Part shown: positions 50,416-60,546 of the stretch, piece after piece | Layout: each line of letters starts with the position of its first letter | How positions within the stretch are numbered: the stretch's first letter is position 1 | NCBI RefSeq assembly: GCF_016865485.1 | Contig: NZ_AP024452.1 | Coordinates: forward strand, 5,292,501 to 5,356,500 | Direction: 5' to 3' | Length of the DNA stretch: 64,000 bases | Source of the DNA: Luteitalea sp. TBR-22 | Lineage (GTDB): Bacteria > Acidobacteriota > Vicinamibacteria > Vicinamibacterales > Vicinamibacteraceae | Made by a program: the position numbers and the translations under genes | The notes under the pieces: model-generated | Databases searched by the model: none | What the model was told of the DNA's origin: nothing | Seen by the model: only the letters and a program-made list of their open reading frames with translations

Positions 50416-51546
50416 TTACCACTTCCGTTCCGGGGGCAAGAATCGGCCGGCGGCATCGCGCGCGAGCAGGCCGGCCAGTTCGAGATCGAGCAACTCTCCG
50501 AGCAGATCCGAGGAATTCCGGCCAGTTTCGCTGATCAACTCGTCGAGTGTGGCGCCGCCCTCGCGCGCCAGCAGCGCGCGCAACGACGCCCCGTCCGGCC
50601 CCCGACCGAACGTCGCGGGCTCGTCGGACCGGTCGTCCCGCGCCCCGCTGGCGTGTGTCTGGTCCGCACCTGAAGTGGCAACGGCGACGCCCCGATCCCA
50701 TCCCAACTGGTCGAGCACGTCGGCTGCCGTCTCGACCAGGCGGGCGCCGTCCCGGATGAGCGCATGCGCCCCGGCATGGGCGCCGGTGCGCACGTCGCCG
50801 GGCACGGCCATCACGTCGCGGCCCTGTTCGAGTGCCAGCCGGGCCGTGATCAGCGAGCCGCTGCGCAGCGCGGCCTGCACCACGACCACCCCCGAAGCCA
50901 GCCCGGCGAGCACCCGGTTGCGCAAGGGAAAGTGGTGGGCCAGCGGAGGCGTGCCCGGGGCGAACTCGCTGATCAGCACGCCCTGCCGGGCCAGGTGGTC
51001 GGCGAGCGGGGCGTGGTCGCGCGGGTACGACTGGTCGAGCCCGCACCCGAGCACGGCGACCGACCGGCCGCGGGTCAGGGCGCCGCGGTGCGCGGCCGCG
51101 TCGATCCCTTGCGCGAACCCGCTGGCCACCACCACGCCTGCTGCCGCGAGGTCGGCGGCCAACTGCCCGGCGACCTCCCGCCCCGACGCGGTGGCTCGCC
51201 GCGAGCCCACGATGGCCACGATGGGGGCATGAAGCGTCGCGACGTCTCCACGCGTCCACAGCAAGAGCGGCGGATCCACGAGGCTGCCGAGCAGAGGCGG
51301 ATAGAGGTCGTGGTCAGGCCAGATCAGGCCGTAGCCCAGCGTCGCGGCCCGCGCGGCCATCCGACCGGCCTCGGCGCGCCAGTGCGCCACGGCGCCCGGA
51401 CCGTGCAGGCCTGCCGCCTCGAGGCTGTCGGCCAGCGGCAGGGTGGGCCACAGGCCTGGCGCGGCCCTGAGCATCCGGGCGATGCAGGCCGGCTGGGCCG
51501 CGGCGGCCAGTCCGAGGGCGAGGGCATCGAGGGACGGGGCTGACAC
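50416..51546 (-). CDS. dprA: DNA-processing protein DprA (Smf)
   Basis: The 376-residue protein has an N-terminal helical region, then the Rossmann-like DprA core with YPPLLGSLVDPPLLLWTRGD, VAIVGSRRATASG, VVASGFAQGIDAAAHRGAL, SVAVLGCGLDQSYPRDHA, FPLRNRVLAGLASGVVVV and DVMAVPGDV. A C-terminal winged-helix-like domain (GATLDELISETGRNSSDLLG) follows. It protects incoming single-stranded DNA and loads RecA during natural transformation. With comF also in this window, part of a competence set is present. It heads the dprA-topA-trmFO-xerC unit and diverges from the TPR gene. Confidence 0.94.
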   Translation of the reverse strand: MSAPSLDALALGLAAAAQPACIARMLRAAPGLWPTLPLADSLEAAGLHGPGAVAHWRAEAGRMAARAATLGYGLIWPDHDLYPPLLGSLVDPPLLLWTRGDVATLHAPIVAIVGSRRATASGREVAGQLAADLAAAGVVVASGFAQGIDAAAHRGALTRGRSVAVLGCGLDQSYPRDHAPLADHLARQGVLISEFAPGTPPLAHHFPLRNRVLAGLASGVVVVQAALRSGSLITARLALEQGRDVMAVPGDVRTGAHAGAHALIRDGARLVETAADVLDQLGWDRGVAVATSGADQTHASGARDDRSDEPATFGRGPDGASLRALLAREGGATLDELISETGRNSSDLLGELLDLELAGLLARDAAGRFLPPERKW

Positions 51547-51663
51547 GCGTGCGGCTGGTGCAAAGTGGCCGCCATGCCGGCTGAAACGTGAGCTCGCGCG
51601 TCAATTGATCCTGTCGCGTGTCGGGAGGCAGGAACTGCGATTATCGGGGTTCCGGCACAGGTG

Positions 51664-51669
51664 TATAGT
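51664..51669 (+). promoter_or_regulatory. Candidate -10 element (TATAGT) for the TPR-lipoprotein pair
   Basis: TATAGT lies 14 bp before the TPR gene ATG in the dprA/TPR divergent gap, with a partial -35 (TTATCG) 17 bp upstream at 51641-51646. If used, the transcript would have a very short 5' leader. Confidence 0.4.
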
Positions 51670-51682
51670 GGCAATCAGTCCC

Positions 51683-52057
51683 ATGACCAAGACCCGTTCG
51701 TGGATGCTCGCGCTGGCGCTCGTGCTGGGTGCGTCTGCCGTCGCGTCGGCCGAGGACAAAGCCCGCGAGCAGGCCCGGGCGCAGGTCGAGTTCGGCATCG
51801 CCGTCGCCCAGAAGGGCCTCTGGCAGGAGGCCGTGTTCCGCTGGGAGCGCGCCACCGAGATCGACCCGACCTACGCGGCGGCCTACAACAACCTTGGCAT
51901 CGCGTTCGAACAGCTCGGAAAGTTCGATCGGGCGGGCAAGGCGTACGAGAAGGCGCTGGAGCTCGAACCCCAGAACCTCTCCATCCAGCAGAACTACGAT
52001 CTGTTCAAGGAAATCAATGACCGCGCCAAGAGGAACTCGGGCACTTCGGGCAGCTAG
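51683..52057 (+). CDS. Secreted TPR-repeat protein
   Basis: The 124-residue protein has a signal peptide (SWMLALALVLGASAVASAED) and two to three TPR units (GIAVAQKGLWQEAVFRWERATEIDP, AAYNNLGIAFEQLGKFDRAGKAYEKALELEP) that fold as a helical protein-protein interaction scaffold in the periplasm. Its 3' end overlaps the next gene by 41 bp in another frame, so the two products are probably made together. The partner is unknown but may be the following lipoprotein. Confidence 0.85.
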   Translation: MTKTRSWMLALALVLGASAVASAEDKAREQARAQVEFGIAVAQKGLWQEAVFRWERATEIDPTYAAAYNNLGIAFEQLGKFDRAGKAYEKALELEPQNLSIQQNYDLFKEINDRAKRNSGTSGS

Positions 52058-52826
52058 CCTCGCGCTCGCGGGCGCGGCACTGGCCATGGGCGTCGGCTGC
52101 ACCTCGGTGTACGAGGTGCCCATCGACACGCCCATCCAGGCCAAGCTGGACGTCACGCCGTTCTCGCGCGTCCACGTGGTGGGCTTCATCTCCGGTGGCG
52201 CCGAGGACGTCGACGCCAACATGGAAACGGTCCGCCTGCTGCGGAGCCAGTTGCGCACCAAGAGCAAGTTGCGGGTCATCGAGGCCGACCCACTGCCCCT
52301 GCAACAGGTCGCCCGTGACCAGGCCAAGGGCCCGTCCACGCCGGGCTCCCCCGTGCCCGCCGACGCGCCGTCGTCGATGGCGTTTCCCGAGAAGATCCTC
52401 GACGAGAAGGATCTCGAGGCCTACGAGCCGCTGTTTGCCAACGCGGCGTACTGGAAGAAGATCGGCGAGGAGTTCCAGCAGCCCCTCATCGTCACCGGCA
52501 CCGTCATCTTCCGGCCGCACCAGGCCTCCGGCATCGTCACGCAGGAGCGCGAGGTGTACGACCAGTTCGGCCGCCGCACGGTGATGCCGACCCGCGTGTA
52601 CATGGAGCGCAAGGGGTACATCCTGCGGCCCAAGCTCGTGTTCATCGACGGCCGGACCGGCGCGGTGCTGTACCAGGAGAGCTACCGCGAGGAGCGGCTT
52701 TACCCGAGCCAGCAGAACGTCCCGGCCCTGTCGTCGTTCTTCGAGCAGATGGATGCCGTGTTGCCGTCGTTCCTGAACACCTTGAGCACCACCCGCGTCC
52801 GCGGTTCGCGGATCATGCTGAAGTAG
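52017..52826 (+). CDS. Lipoprotein of unknown function, overlapping the TPR gene
   Basis: The 269-residue protein starts at the ATG at 52017, with AAGGA five bases upstream inside the TPR gene. Its lipoprotein signal is [18 protein letters not shown]. The mature part contains [39 protein letters not shown] and [21 protein letters not shown], which recall CsgG- or FlgT-like envelope proteins that read as 'DxxTGxV'. I cannot assign a family with confidence. The 41-bp overlap with the TPR gene is the longest same-strand overlap seen here among well-supported starts. Confidence 0.75.
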   Translation: MTAPRGTRALRAASLALAGAALAMGVGCTSVYEVPIDTPIQAKLDVTPFSRVHVVGFISGGAEDVDANMETVRLLRSQLRTKSKLRVIEADPLPLQQVARDQAKGPSTPGSPVPADAPSSMAFPEKILDEKDLEAYEPLFANAAYWKKIGEEFQQPLIVTGTVIFRPHQASGIVTQEREVYDQFGRRTVMPTRVYMERKGYILRPKLVFIDGRTGAVLYQESYREERLYPSQQNVPALSSFFEQMDAVLPSFLNTLSTTRVRGSRIMLK

Positions 52827-52920
52827 AAGGAAGGGCCAGGTACCGGGGACCGCGCCCTACCAAGGCATCGCGCCATTCCCGGCATTGCGGCATTTCTGGT
52901 TCCCCTCCCCAGACGGGCTG

Positions 52921-52929
52921 TGCTATGCT
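52921..52929 (+). promoter_or_regulatory. Candidate extended -10 promoter for rplU-rpmA
   Basis: TG-C-TATGCT (extended -10) lies 62 bp before the rplU start codon. The -35 region (TTCCCC, 52900-52905) is weak, as is common with extended -10 promoters. The ~55-nt leader would contain the AGGAG ribosome site. Confidence 0.45.
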
Positions 52930-52990
52930 CGTCGTCTTTGCCGGGTCCGGACAGCGGACACCGTAGCAGTAGCACGCAGGAGCAACGACC

Positions 52991-53305
52991 GTGTTTGCCA
53001 TCATTCAAAGCGGCGGCCGCCAGGTGAAAGTCACCCCGGGCGAGATCGTCACCGTCGACCGCGTCGACGTCGAGGCCGGCCAGGAAGTCACCGTCGAGCA
53101 GGTGCTGCTCGTGGGCAAGGACGGCGGCGACGTGCTCGTCGGCGCCCCGTTCGTCGCGGGCGCCCGCGTCGTCGGGACGGTGGCCGGCGAGTCGCGTGGG
53201 CCGAAGATTCGCGTGTTCAAGAAGAAGCGTCGCAAGGGGATGCGCCGGACCAAGGGGCATCGCGCGACCTACACGCGCATCCAGGTCAAGGACATCCTCG
53301 TCTAG
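52991..53305 (+). CDS. rplU: 50S ribosomal protein L21
   Basis: The 104-residue protein matches L21 over its full length: [40 protein letters not shown] and the basic C-terminal [20 protein letters not shown]. It binds 23S rRNA in the large subunit. It starts at GTG, with AGGAG eight bases before. rpmA follows 14 bp after the stop, the conserved L21-L27 pair. Confidence 0.98.
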   Translation: MFAIIQSGGRQVKVTPGEIVTVDRVDVEAGQEVTVEQVLLVGKDGGDVLVGAPFVAGARVVGTVAGESRGPKIRVFKKKRRKGMRRTKGHRATYTRIQVKDILV

Positions 53306-53319
53306 CAGGGACGTACGTC

Positions 53320-53580
53320 ATGGCTCATAAAAAGGGACAGGGCAGTTCGCGCAACGGGCGCGACAGCAACGCGCAGCGCCTGGGCGTGAAGCAGTTCGAC
53401 GGCAACGTCGTGACGGGTGGGTCGATCCTCGTCCGTCAGCGCGGCCGTCGGTTCAACGCCGGCCAGAACGTCGGCCTGGGCAAGGACGACACGCTGTTTG
53501 CCAAGGTGTCGGGCGTGGTCAAGTTCGAGGACCACGGCGCCCGCGGCCGCTTCATCAGCGTCCACCCGGTCACCGAGTAG
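53320..53580 (+). CDS. rpmA: 50S ribosomal protein L27
   Basis: The 86-residue protein starts [20 protein letters not shown] and has [20 protein letters not shown] and [18 protein letters not shown], so it is full-length L27. The N-terminal tail reaches the peptidyl-transferase centre. There is no cleavable Firmicutes-type N-terminal extension. obg follows 39 bp after the stop. Confidence 0.98.
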   Translation: MAHKKGQGSSRNGRDSNAQRLGVKQFDGNVVTGGSILVRQRGRRFNAGQNVGLGKDDTLFAKVSGVVKFEDHGARGRFISVHPVTE

Positions 53581-55547
<1,967 letters not shown>

Positions 55548-55561
<14 letters not shown>

Positions 55562-55940
55562 CGCGCAGCGGGCCGAGCAGCAGCCAGCCCCGATCCCGGA
55601 CGACGTCCGCGCCGCGGTGGACGCGGCGCTCGATCGCAAGGCCACCAGGGTCACCCTGATGGACCTGCGGGGCGTCGGGGCGTTCGCCGACTTCTTCCTG
55701 ATCTGCACGGGCACGAACATCCGCCAGGTGCAGGCGATCGCCGACGCGATCGAGGAGAAGCTGAAGGCACACGGGATCCGTCCCGCGCACGTCGAGGGCT
55801 ACGACCGTGCCGAGTGGATCCTCCTCGACTACTTCGACCTCATCGTGCACGTCTTCACGCCCGACACGCGCGAGTTCTACTCGCTCGACCGTCTCTGGGG
55901 CACCGCCCCTCGCACCGAGCTGGCCGTCGAGTCCCGCTGA
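55548..55940 (+). CDS. rsfS: Ribosome silencing factor RsfS
   Basis: The 130-residue protein matches the RsfS/DUF143 family: KATRVTLMDLRGVGAFADFF, LICTGTNIRQVQAIADAIEE, HVEGYDRAEWILLDYFDLIV and HVFTPDTREFYSLDRLWG. It binds L14 and blocks subunit joining when nutrients are short. The ATG at 55548 lies inside the end of nadD, so translation is likely coupled. Confidence 0.95.
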
Positions 55941-56667
55941 GCCGGCGCCCCCGGGCCTGCTGGACGCCGCCCTGGCGCTGCTGCTCGCCCCGGCGTGCGT
56001 GGCGTGTCACGAGCCGCTGGCCCGGCCGACGGCCGGACCGGTGTGCGACACCTGCTGGGCCGCCGTGCCCTGGTACGAGGGGTCGCTCTGCGAGCGGTGT
56101 GGCCGGCCTCGACCCGCCGGAGCGACCTGCCGGTGCGACGACCGGCCGCCGCACCTGTCGGCCATCGCCTGCGCAGCCCGCTACGACGGCGTGATGCGGG
56201 CCATCGTGCAGGCGTTCAAGTACGGAGGCCACCAGACGCTGGCGCCCCGGCTGGCCGCGCACCTCGTCCTCCACCCGCACCTCCACCTCGACGCGATCGA
56301 CCTCGTCGTCCCCGTGCCGCTGCATCCCTGGCGACGGTTGCGCCGCGGCTTCAACCAGGCCGAGCGGGTCGCGCGCGCGCTCGGCGCGCCCGTCGCGCAG
56401 CCACTGGCACGCCTTCGCTGGCGGCATACCCAGGCCGGCCTCCCCGCCGAGGCGCGGCGACGGAACCTGCGTGGGGCGATTGGCCTGCGACCGGCGCTCA
56501 CGGGACGTGGAGCCGCACGCGTGCGGGCGATGGTCGCCGGTGCCCGCATCCTGCTGGTCGACGACGTGGTGACCACCGGGGGAACGCTGTCGGCGTGCGC
56601 ACAGGTCTTGCGGGAGGCCGGCGCGCGCGACGTGCGCGCCGCGGTCGTGGCCCGCGCGGAGCGCTGA
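55807..56667 (+). CDS. comF: ComF family phosphoribosyltransferase-like protein
   Basis: The ComF match begins at LLDAALALLLAPACVACHEPL, about base 55957. It has zinc-binding Cys pairs (CVACHE, CDTCW, CERCGRPRPAGATCRC), the family core FKYGGHQTLAPRLA, VPVPLHPWRRLRRGFNQA, and the PRPP-binding ILLVDDVVTTGGTL. ComF helps move transforming DNA. The only ATG in frame (55807) lies deep inside rsfS and gives ~50 residues with no family resemblance. No GTG or TTG exists between it and the conserved start, so initiation at CTG 55957 or 55960, or translation coupled to rsfS, is possible. The start is therefore uncertain. Confidence 0.85.
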   Translation: MPSGSSSTTSTSSCTSSRPTRASSTRSTVSGAPPLAPSWPSSPAEPAPPGLLDAALALLLAPACVACHEPLARPTAGPVCDTCWAAVPWYEGSLCERCGRPRPAGATCRCDDRPPHLSAIACAARYDGVMRAIVQAFKYGGHQTLAPRLAAHLVLHPHLHLDAIDLVVPVPLHPWRRLRRGFNQAERVARALGAPVAQPLARLRWRHTQAGLPAEARRRNLRGAIGLRPALTGRGAARVRAMVAGARILLVDDVVTTGGTLSACAQVLREAGARDVRAAVVARAER

Positions 56668-56798
56668 CGCCACCAGGGACTGGGCGATGCCGCGTCGGCG
56701 TCCCTCAGGGCAGGCGACCGCGCCGGGGTCACCATGACGAACGGCGGGGTAGACACTCCACCTGGCCTCTGTACACTTCGGCGCAGGAGATCCGTCCC

Positions 56799-57257
56799 AT
56801 GCCCCGATTCCGCTCGTTCGTGATCGCGTGCGCGCTGCTCGCGACCCTGCCGGCCACCAGCCTCGCCCAGGCGCCCGCCGCGTCCACGGCCGCCGCCCCG
56901 TTCGTCGTCGAGTATTACTACAAGACGCGCTGGGGCGCGTTCGACGAGTTCAAGGCGCTGTTCAGGAAGAACCACTACCCGGTGCTGATGAAGGAGCAGG
57001 CGCTCGGGCGCATCCTGAAGGTGACCGTCGACTACCCCGTCTACCACGGCACCGAGGACGGCCGCTGGGACATGCGCGTCACGATCACCTTCAAGGACGC
57101 GGCGACGGCCTTCGCGCCGTTCGACAACAGCGCGATCCTGAAGGAGCTCTATCCGGACAAGGCGCTGTTCGACAAGGAGGAGCAGCGCCGCTTCGAGCTC
57201 CTGCAGGCGCACTGGGACCTGCCCGTGAAGGCCGAGAACCTCGCAACCTGGAAGTAG
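56799..57257 (+). CDS. Secreted small protein of unknown function
   Basis: The 152-residue protein has a signal peptide (RFRSFVIACALLATLPATSLAQ) followed by a single compact domain (FVVEYYYKTRWGAFDEFKAL, YPVLMKEQALGRILKVTVDY, WDMRVTITFKDAATAFAPFD). The alternating strand-helix pattern fits a dimeric alpha/beta-barrel-like fold, similar in kind to the NIPSNAP protein at 1847-2281, but no family was identified. AGGAGA lies eight bases before the ATG. Confidence 0.72.
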   Translation: MPRFRSFVIACALLATLPATSLAQAPAASTAAAPFVVEYYYKTRWGAFDEFKALFRKNHYPVLMKEQALGRILKVTVDYPVYHGTEDGRWDMRVTITFKDAATAFAPFDNSAILKELYPDKALFDKEEQRRFELLQAHWDLPVKAENLATWK

Positions 57258-57332
57258 CGGTGCGGCTCGGCCGTCGAGGACGTTGATCAGCGAGGGTGCG
57301 CATCCTGCGCATCCGGGCGATCAGGAGGACAC

Positions 57333-58409
57333 GTGCGTCTCGACTCGGCTCGCAGCCTCAAGGCTGAACTCCTCGGCGACATCATCGAACCCATGGTGGT
57401 CGAGGCCAATCGGGTCCATCGGGCCGGCGCCCGGGCGGTCGATGCGCTCGAGCGGCTCTCGGGGCCGGATGCGACCTTCGGCATCCGCGCCCGCGCCCTG
57501 GACGCCGTGCCCGCCGTGCCCCGTTCGATCGCCCTGGGCGTGTCGCGGCACGACCGGCAATTCCGCCTCGCCGTCCGCATCCAGCGGCCGTCGCTGCGCC
57601 ACAGCACGGTCGTCGAACGACTGGTCGCGCGGGCGAAGGGCGAGGTCGACCTCCGGGTCGTCGGGCGCATCGACAAGCGCGCCGTCGCGGCGCGCGCGGC
57701 CGTTCCCTGGCATCGCTCGAAACTCCGCCCGTTGCTGATCGGCGGGTCGATCGGCCACGTCGACGTGACCGCCGGCACGATCGGAGCCTTCGTGCGTCAT
57801 CGCGGCTCGGTCCACGTGCTGTCGAACAACCACGTGCTCGCCAACGAGGACCTCGGGCGCAAGGGCGACCTCATCGTGCAACCCGGCGTCATCGACGGCG
57901 GCCGCGCGCCCCGCGACACGGTCGCCACGCTCGGCAAGTGGATCCGCTTCAGGACCCGTGGGGCCAACGCGGTGGACGCCGCGCTCGCGCGACTGCAACG
58001 CGGCGTGCCGTTCGATCACGCGAGGCTGCGCGGGCTCGTGCGCGGCAAGGACCGCGTGCTCGCCGGGCTCGGCCCCGAACTGGTCGACGAAGGGCACGTC
58101 GTCTACAAGGTCGGCCGCACCACGGGCGCCACGCGCGGCAGGGTCACCGCCTTCGACCTCGACAACGTCGTCGTCGAGTACGAGGTGGGCAACGTGCGCT
58201 TCGACGGGCAGATCGAGATCGAGGGCACCGGGCGCGGCCCGTTCAGCGACGGCGGCGACAGCGGCTCGCTGATCCTGGACGAGGACATGCGGGCGGTGGC
58301 GCTGTTGTTTGCCGGCAGCGACAGCGGCGGGCGCAACGGGCAGGGCCTCACGTTCGCCAACCCCATCCACACCGTGCTCGAGTCGCTGGGCGCGACGCTC
58401 TTGTCGTGA
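57333..58409 (+). CDS. Nal1-like trypsin-fold serine protease
   Basis: The 358-residue protein has a trypsin-like triad: His167 in VLSNNHVLANEDLG, Asp215 in GANAVDAALARL, and Ser310 in FSDGGDSGSLILDED. The HVLSNNHVLA and YKVGRTTGATRGRVT motifs are those of the Nal1-type bacterial family. It lacks a signal peptide, so a cytoplasmic location is likely. The ~130-residue N-terminal part contains a beta-alpha-beta stretch (FRLAVRIQRPS through EVDLRVVGRIDKR) resembling the small downstream protein. The substrate is unknown. It precedes the 82-residue gene by 26 bp. Confidence 0.82.
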   Translation: MRLDSARSLKAELLGDIIEPMVVEANRVHRAGARAVDALERLSGPDATFGIRARALDAVPAVPRSIALGVSRHDRQFRLAVRIQRPSLRHSTVVERLVARAKGEVDLRVVGRIDKRAVAARAAVPWHRSKLRPLLIGGSIGHVDVTAGTIGAFVRHRGSVHVLSNNHVLANEDLGRKGDLIVQPGVIDGGRAPRDTVATLGKWIRFRTRGANAVDAALARLQRGVPFDHARLRGLVRGKDRVLAGLGPELVDEGHVVYKVGRTTGATRGRVTAFDLDNVVVEYEVGNVRFDGQIEIEGTGRGPFSDGGDSGSLILDEDMRAVALLFAGSDSGGRNGQGLTFANPIHTVLESLGATLLS

Positions 58410-58435
58410 GGCGCGCACGGGTCCAAGATCAGGCC

Positions 58436-58684
58436 ATGGCTCACATCTCGCTCGAGCAGGCCCGGTCGGCCAAGCGCGCCACGCAGCAGCGCCTCGAGGC
58501 GAGCGGCCAGGATGCCGCCGTCGGCCTGACGCGCGTGGACGGGGAGTACGCCGTCAAGGTGAACGTGGCGCAGGCGCCTCCGACCGCGCGGCGGCTTCCC
58601 AGCTCGATCGAAGGGGTTGCGGTGAAGGTCGAGGTGGTCGGCCCGATCAAGCCCCGAGGACGAGCCGCCGCACGTCGGCCGTGA
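58436..58684 (+). CDS. Small protein resembling the N-terminal domain of the adjacent protease
   Basis: The 82-residue protein begins MAHISLEQARSAKRATQQRL and has a core (EYAVKVNVAQAPP, LPSSIEGVAVKVEVVGPI KPR). It can be aligned by eye with protease residues ~77-117 at the A-V-x-V strand, the central helix, the V-x-x-E/D-V-V-G strand and the terminal basic residues. It ends with Arg/Ala-rich residues. Its 3' end overlaps the convergent tmk gene by 38 bp. It could regulate or target the protease; this is inference. Confidence 0.68.
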   Translation: MAHISLEQARSAKRATQQRLEASGQDAAVGLTRVDGEYAVKVNVAQAPPTARRLPSSIEGVAVKVEVVGPIKPRGRAAARRP

Positions 58685-59234
58685 CCTGGTCGCGATCCTG
58701 CGCGGCGTCGACGACGTGCCAGTTGGGCGCCTCGCCGGCCTGGCGCAGGTAGCTGGCCCTGACACGCCCCAGGAGCTCGAGGTCCTGCTCGAAGGCATCG
58801 CGGTGCTGCTGCTTCCGACGGGCGGCAACCTCGGGGGCGATATCGAGCAGCACGGTGGTGTCGGCCGGCGGCAGCACCCGCTGGATGAGGCGCAGCCACT
58901 CGGGCTGCAGGCCCTGGGCCTCGCCGTAGGCCACCGACGAGGCCGTCCAGCGATCACAGACCACCCACTGCCCGGCCGCCAGCGCCGCCTCGATCGCCGG
59001 GCGATGCTCGCACCGGTTGGCCACGTACAGCAGTTGCAGGCAGTCGGGCGGGAACGTGCGCTCGCCCTTCAGGCGCGCGCCGATCTCCTTGCCGAGCGGC
59101 GTGGCGTAGTCCGGGAAATCGAAGTCGACGACGGTGAGGCCCCGCGCTTCGAGCGCCTGGCGCAGGCGAGCGGCCTGCGTCTGCTTGCCGCTCTGGTCGA
59201 GTCCCTCGAAGGCGATGAGTCTGCCGCGCGTCAT
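58647..59234 (-). CDS. tmk: Thymidylate kinase
   Basis: The 195-residue enzyme starts MTRGRLIAFEGLDQSGKQTQ, with a P-loop of the G-x-D-x-SGK-x-TQ type rather than the common bacterial DGAGKTT form. It has the dTMP-binding DFDFPDYATPLGKEIGARL, the CDRWTASSVAYGEAQGL (DR-x) motif and the C-terminal HVVDAAQDRDQVTADVR. It phosphorylates dTMP to dTDP. The ATG overlaps the lysA stop (ATGA), so the genes are translationally linked. The longer open frame to 59849 is antisense-like and rejected. Confidence 0.92.
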   Translation of the reverse strand: MTRGRLIAFEGLDQSGKQTQAARLRQALEARGLTVVDFDFPDYATPLGKEIGARLKGERTFPPDCLQLLYVANRCEHRPAIEAALAAGQWVVCDRWTASSVAYGEAQGLQPEWLRLIQRVLPPADTTVLLDIAPEVAARRKQQHRDAFEQDLELLGRVRASYLRQAGEAPNWHVVDAAQDRDQVTADVRRLVLGA

Positions 59235-60499
59235 GCCTGTTCGAGGGCGAGCATGTCGTCGATGGTCTGGCGGCGGCGCAGCGTGCGCCAGCTGCCGTCG
59301 GCCTGCACCAGCAGTTCGGGCGGCAATGGACGACGGTTGTAGGTGTTGGACATGACGGCGCCGTAGGCCCCGGCGTCCATGATGGCCATCAGGTCGCCGA
59401 CCTGTGGGTCGGGCAGCTCGCGGGGACGGCCGAAGCTGTCGCTGCTCTCGCAGACCGGTCCGACGACGTCGCACGACACCAGGGGCCGGTCGCTCGGCTC
59501 CACCGGGAGGATGCGGTGGAAGGCCCCGTACAGGGCCGGCCGCATCAGCTCGGTCATGCCGGCGTCGAGCACCACGAAACGGCCACCGCCGGCGTGCGGC
59601 TTCACGTCGATCACCCGCGCGAGGAGCACTCCGGCGGGCCCGACGACGGTCCGACCGGGCTCGACGATGAGCGTGAGCCCCGTCGGCCGCGCAACGTCCA
59701 CCAGGGCCTGCGCGAAGGCCTCGTAGGTCGGGACGTCGCCGCCCTCGTAGACGATGCCGAGACCGCCACCGAGGTCGAGGTGCGAGAGCGGGAACCCTTC
59801 CGCGCGCAGGGCCACGGCCAGGTCGGCCACCTTGCGGGCCGCCGCGCACAGCGGCCCGAGCGTGGTGATCTGGGACCCGACGTGCACGTGAAGGCCGATG
59901 ATCTCGAGCCCGGCCGCGTCCTTGCGCGCCCGGAGGAGGCCCGGTGCGTCGTCGATGGGGACGCCGAACTTGCTGGACTTGAGCCCGGTGGTGATGTGGG
60001 CGTGCGTCTGCGCGTCGACGTCGGGGTTGACGCGGAGCGCGACCCGGGTCCGACGGCCCTGCGTCCGGGCGATCGCGTCGATACGGTCGAGCTCCCCGGC
60101 CGATTCGGCGTTGATCGCCTTGAGATCGAGGCCGACGGCGTCGGTCAGTTCGGCGGGCGACTTCCCCACGCCGGTGAACACGACCTGATCGGGCCGGAAT
60201 CCGGCCCGCAGCGCCAGATGGATTTCACCGATGGAGTTGGCGTCGGCGTCCACGCCGGCCTCGCGCACGAGGCGGGCGATACCCAACGACGAGTTCGCCT
60301 TCAGGGCGTAGTGCAAGGCCCAGGGGTGGCCACAGGCGGCGAAGGCCTGCTGCAGGCCCGCGAGGCGAGCCTGGACGACCGGGGCGCTGTAGACGTAACA
60401 GGGCGTGCCTTCGGCCGCGGCGATGGCCGGCAGCGGGACCTCGTGGAGGGCGAAGACGGGTGCGTGCGTGGTGTCGGGTGCCGCCACGGCGAGGATCAT
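59231..60499 (-). CDS. lysA: Diaminopimelate decarboxylase
   Basis: The 422-residue PLP enzyme shows Lys67 in the HYALKANSSLGI Schiff-base motif, the phosphate-binding LGLHVHVGSQ-type stretch (IGLHVHVGSQITTLG), LDLGGGLGIVYEGG, EPGRTVVGPAGVLLARV, and the substrate-binding GPVCESSDSFG with the catalytic Cys. It forms lysine from meso-diaminopimelate. tmk follows with an ATGA overlap. The start ATG at 60499 lacks a strong ribosome site. It diverges from the ECF sigma gene with a 47-bp gap. Confidence 0.95.
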   Translation of the reverse strand: MILAVAAPDTTHAPVFALHEVPLPAIAAAEGTPCYVYSAPVVQARLAGLQQAFAACGHPWALHYALKANSSLGIARLVREAGVDADANSIGEIHLALRAGFRPDQVVFTGVGKSPAELTDAVGLDLKAINAESAGELDRIDAIARTQGRRTRVALRVNPDVDAQTHAHITTGLKSSKFGVPIDDAPGLLRARKDAAGLEIIGLHVHVGSQITTLGPLCAAARKVADLAVALRAEGFPLSHLDLGGGLGIVYEGGDVPTYEAFAQALVDVARPTGLTLIVEPGRTVVGPAGVLLARVIDVKPHAGGGRFVVLDAGMTELMRPALYGAFHRILPVEPSDRPLVSCDVVGPVCESSDSFGRPRELPDPQVGDLMAIMDAGAYGAVMSNTYNRRPLPPELLVQADGSWRTLRRRQTIDDMLALEQA

Positions 60500-60546
60500 A
60501 CGCTGGAGGTGGACTCCCCTGATATCATGCGACCCGCCCCCGCCCG

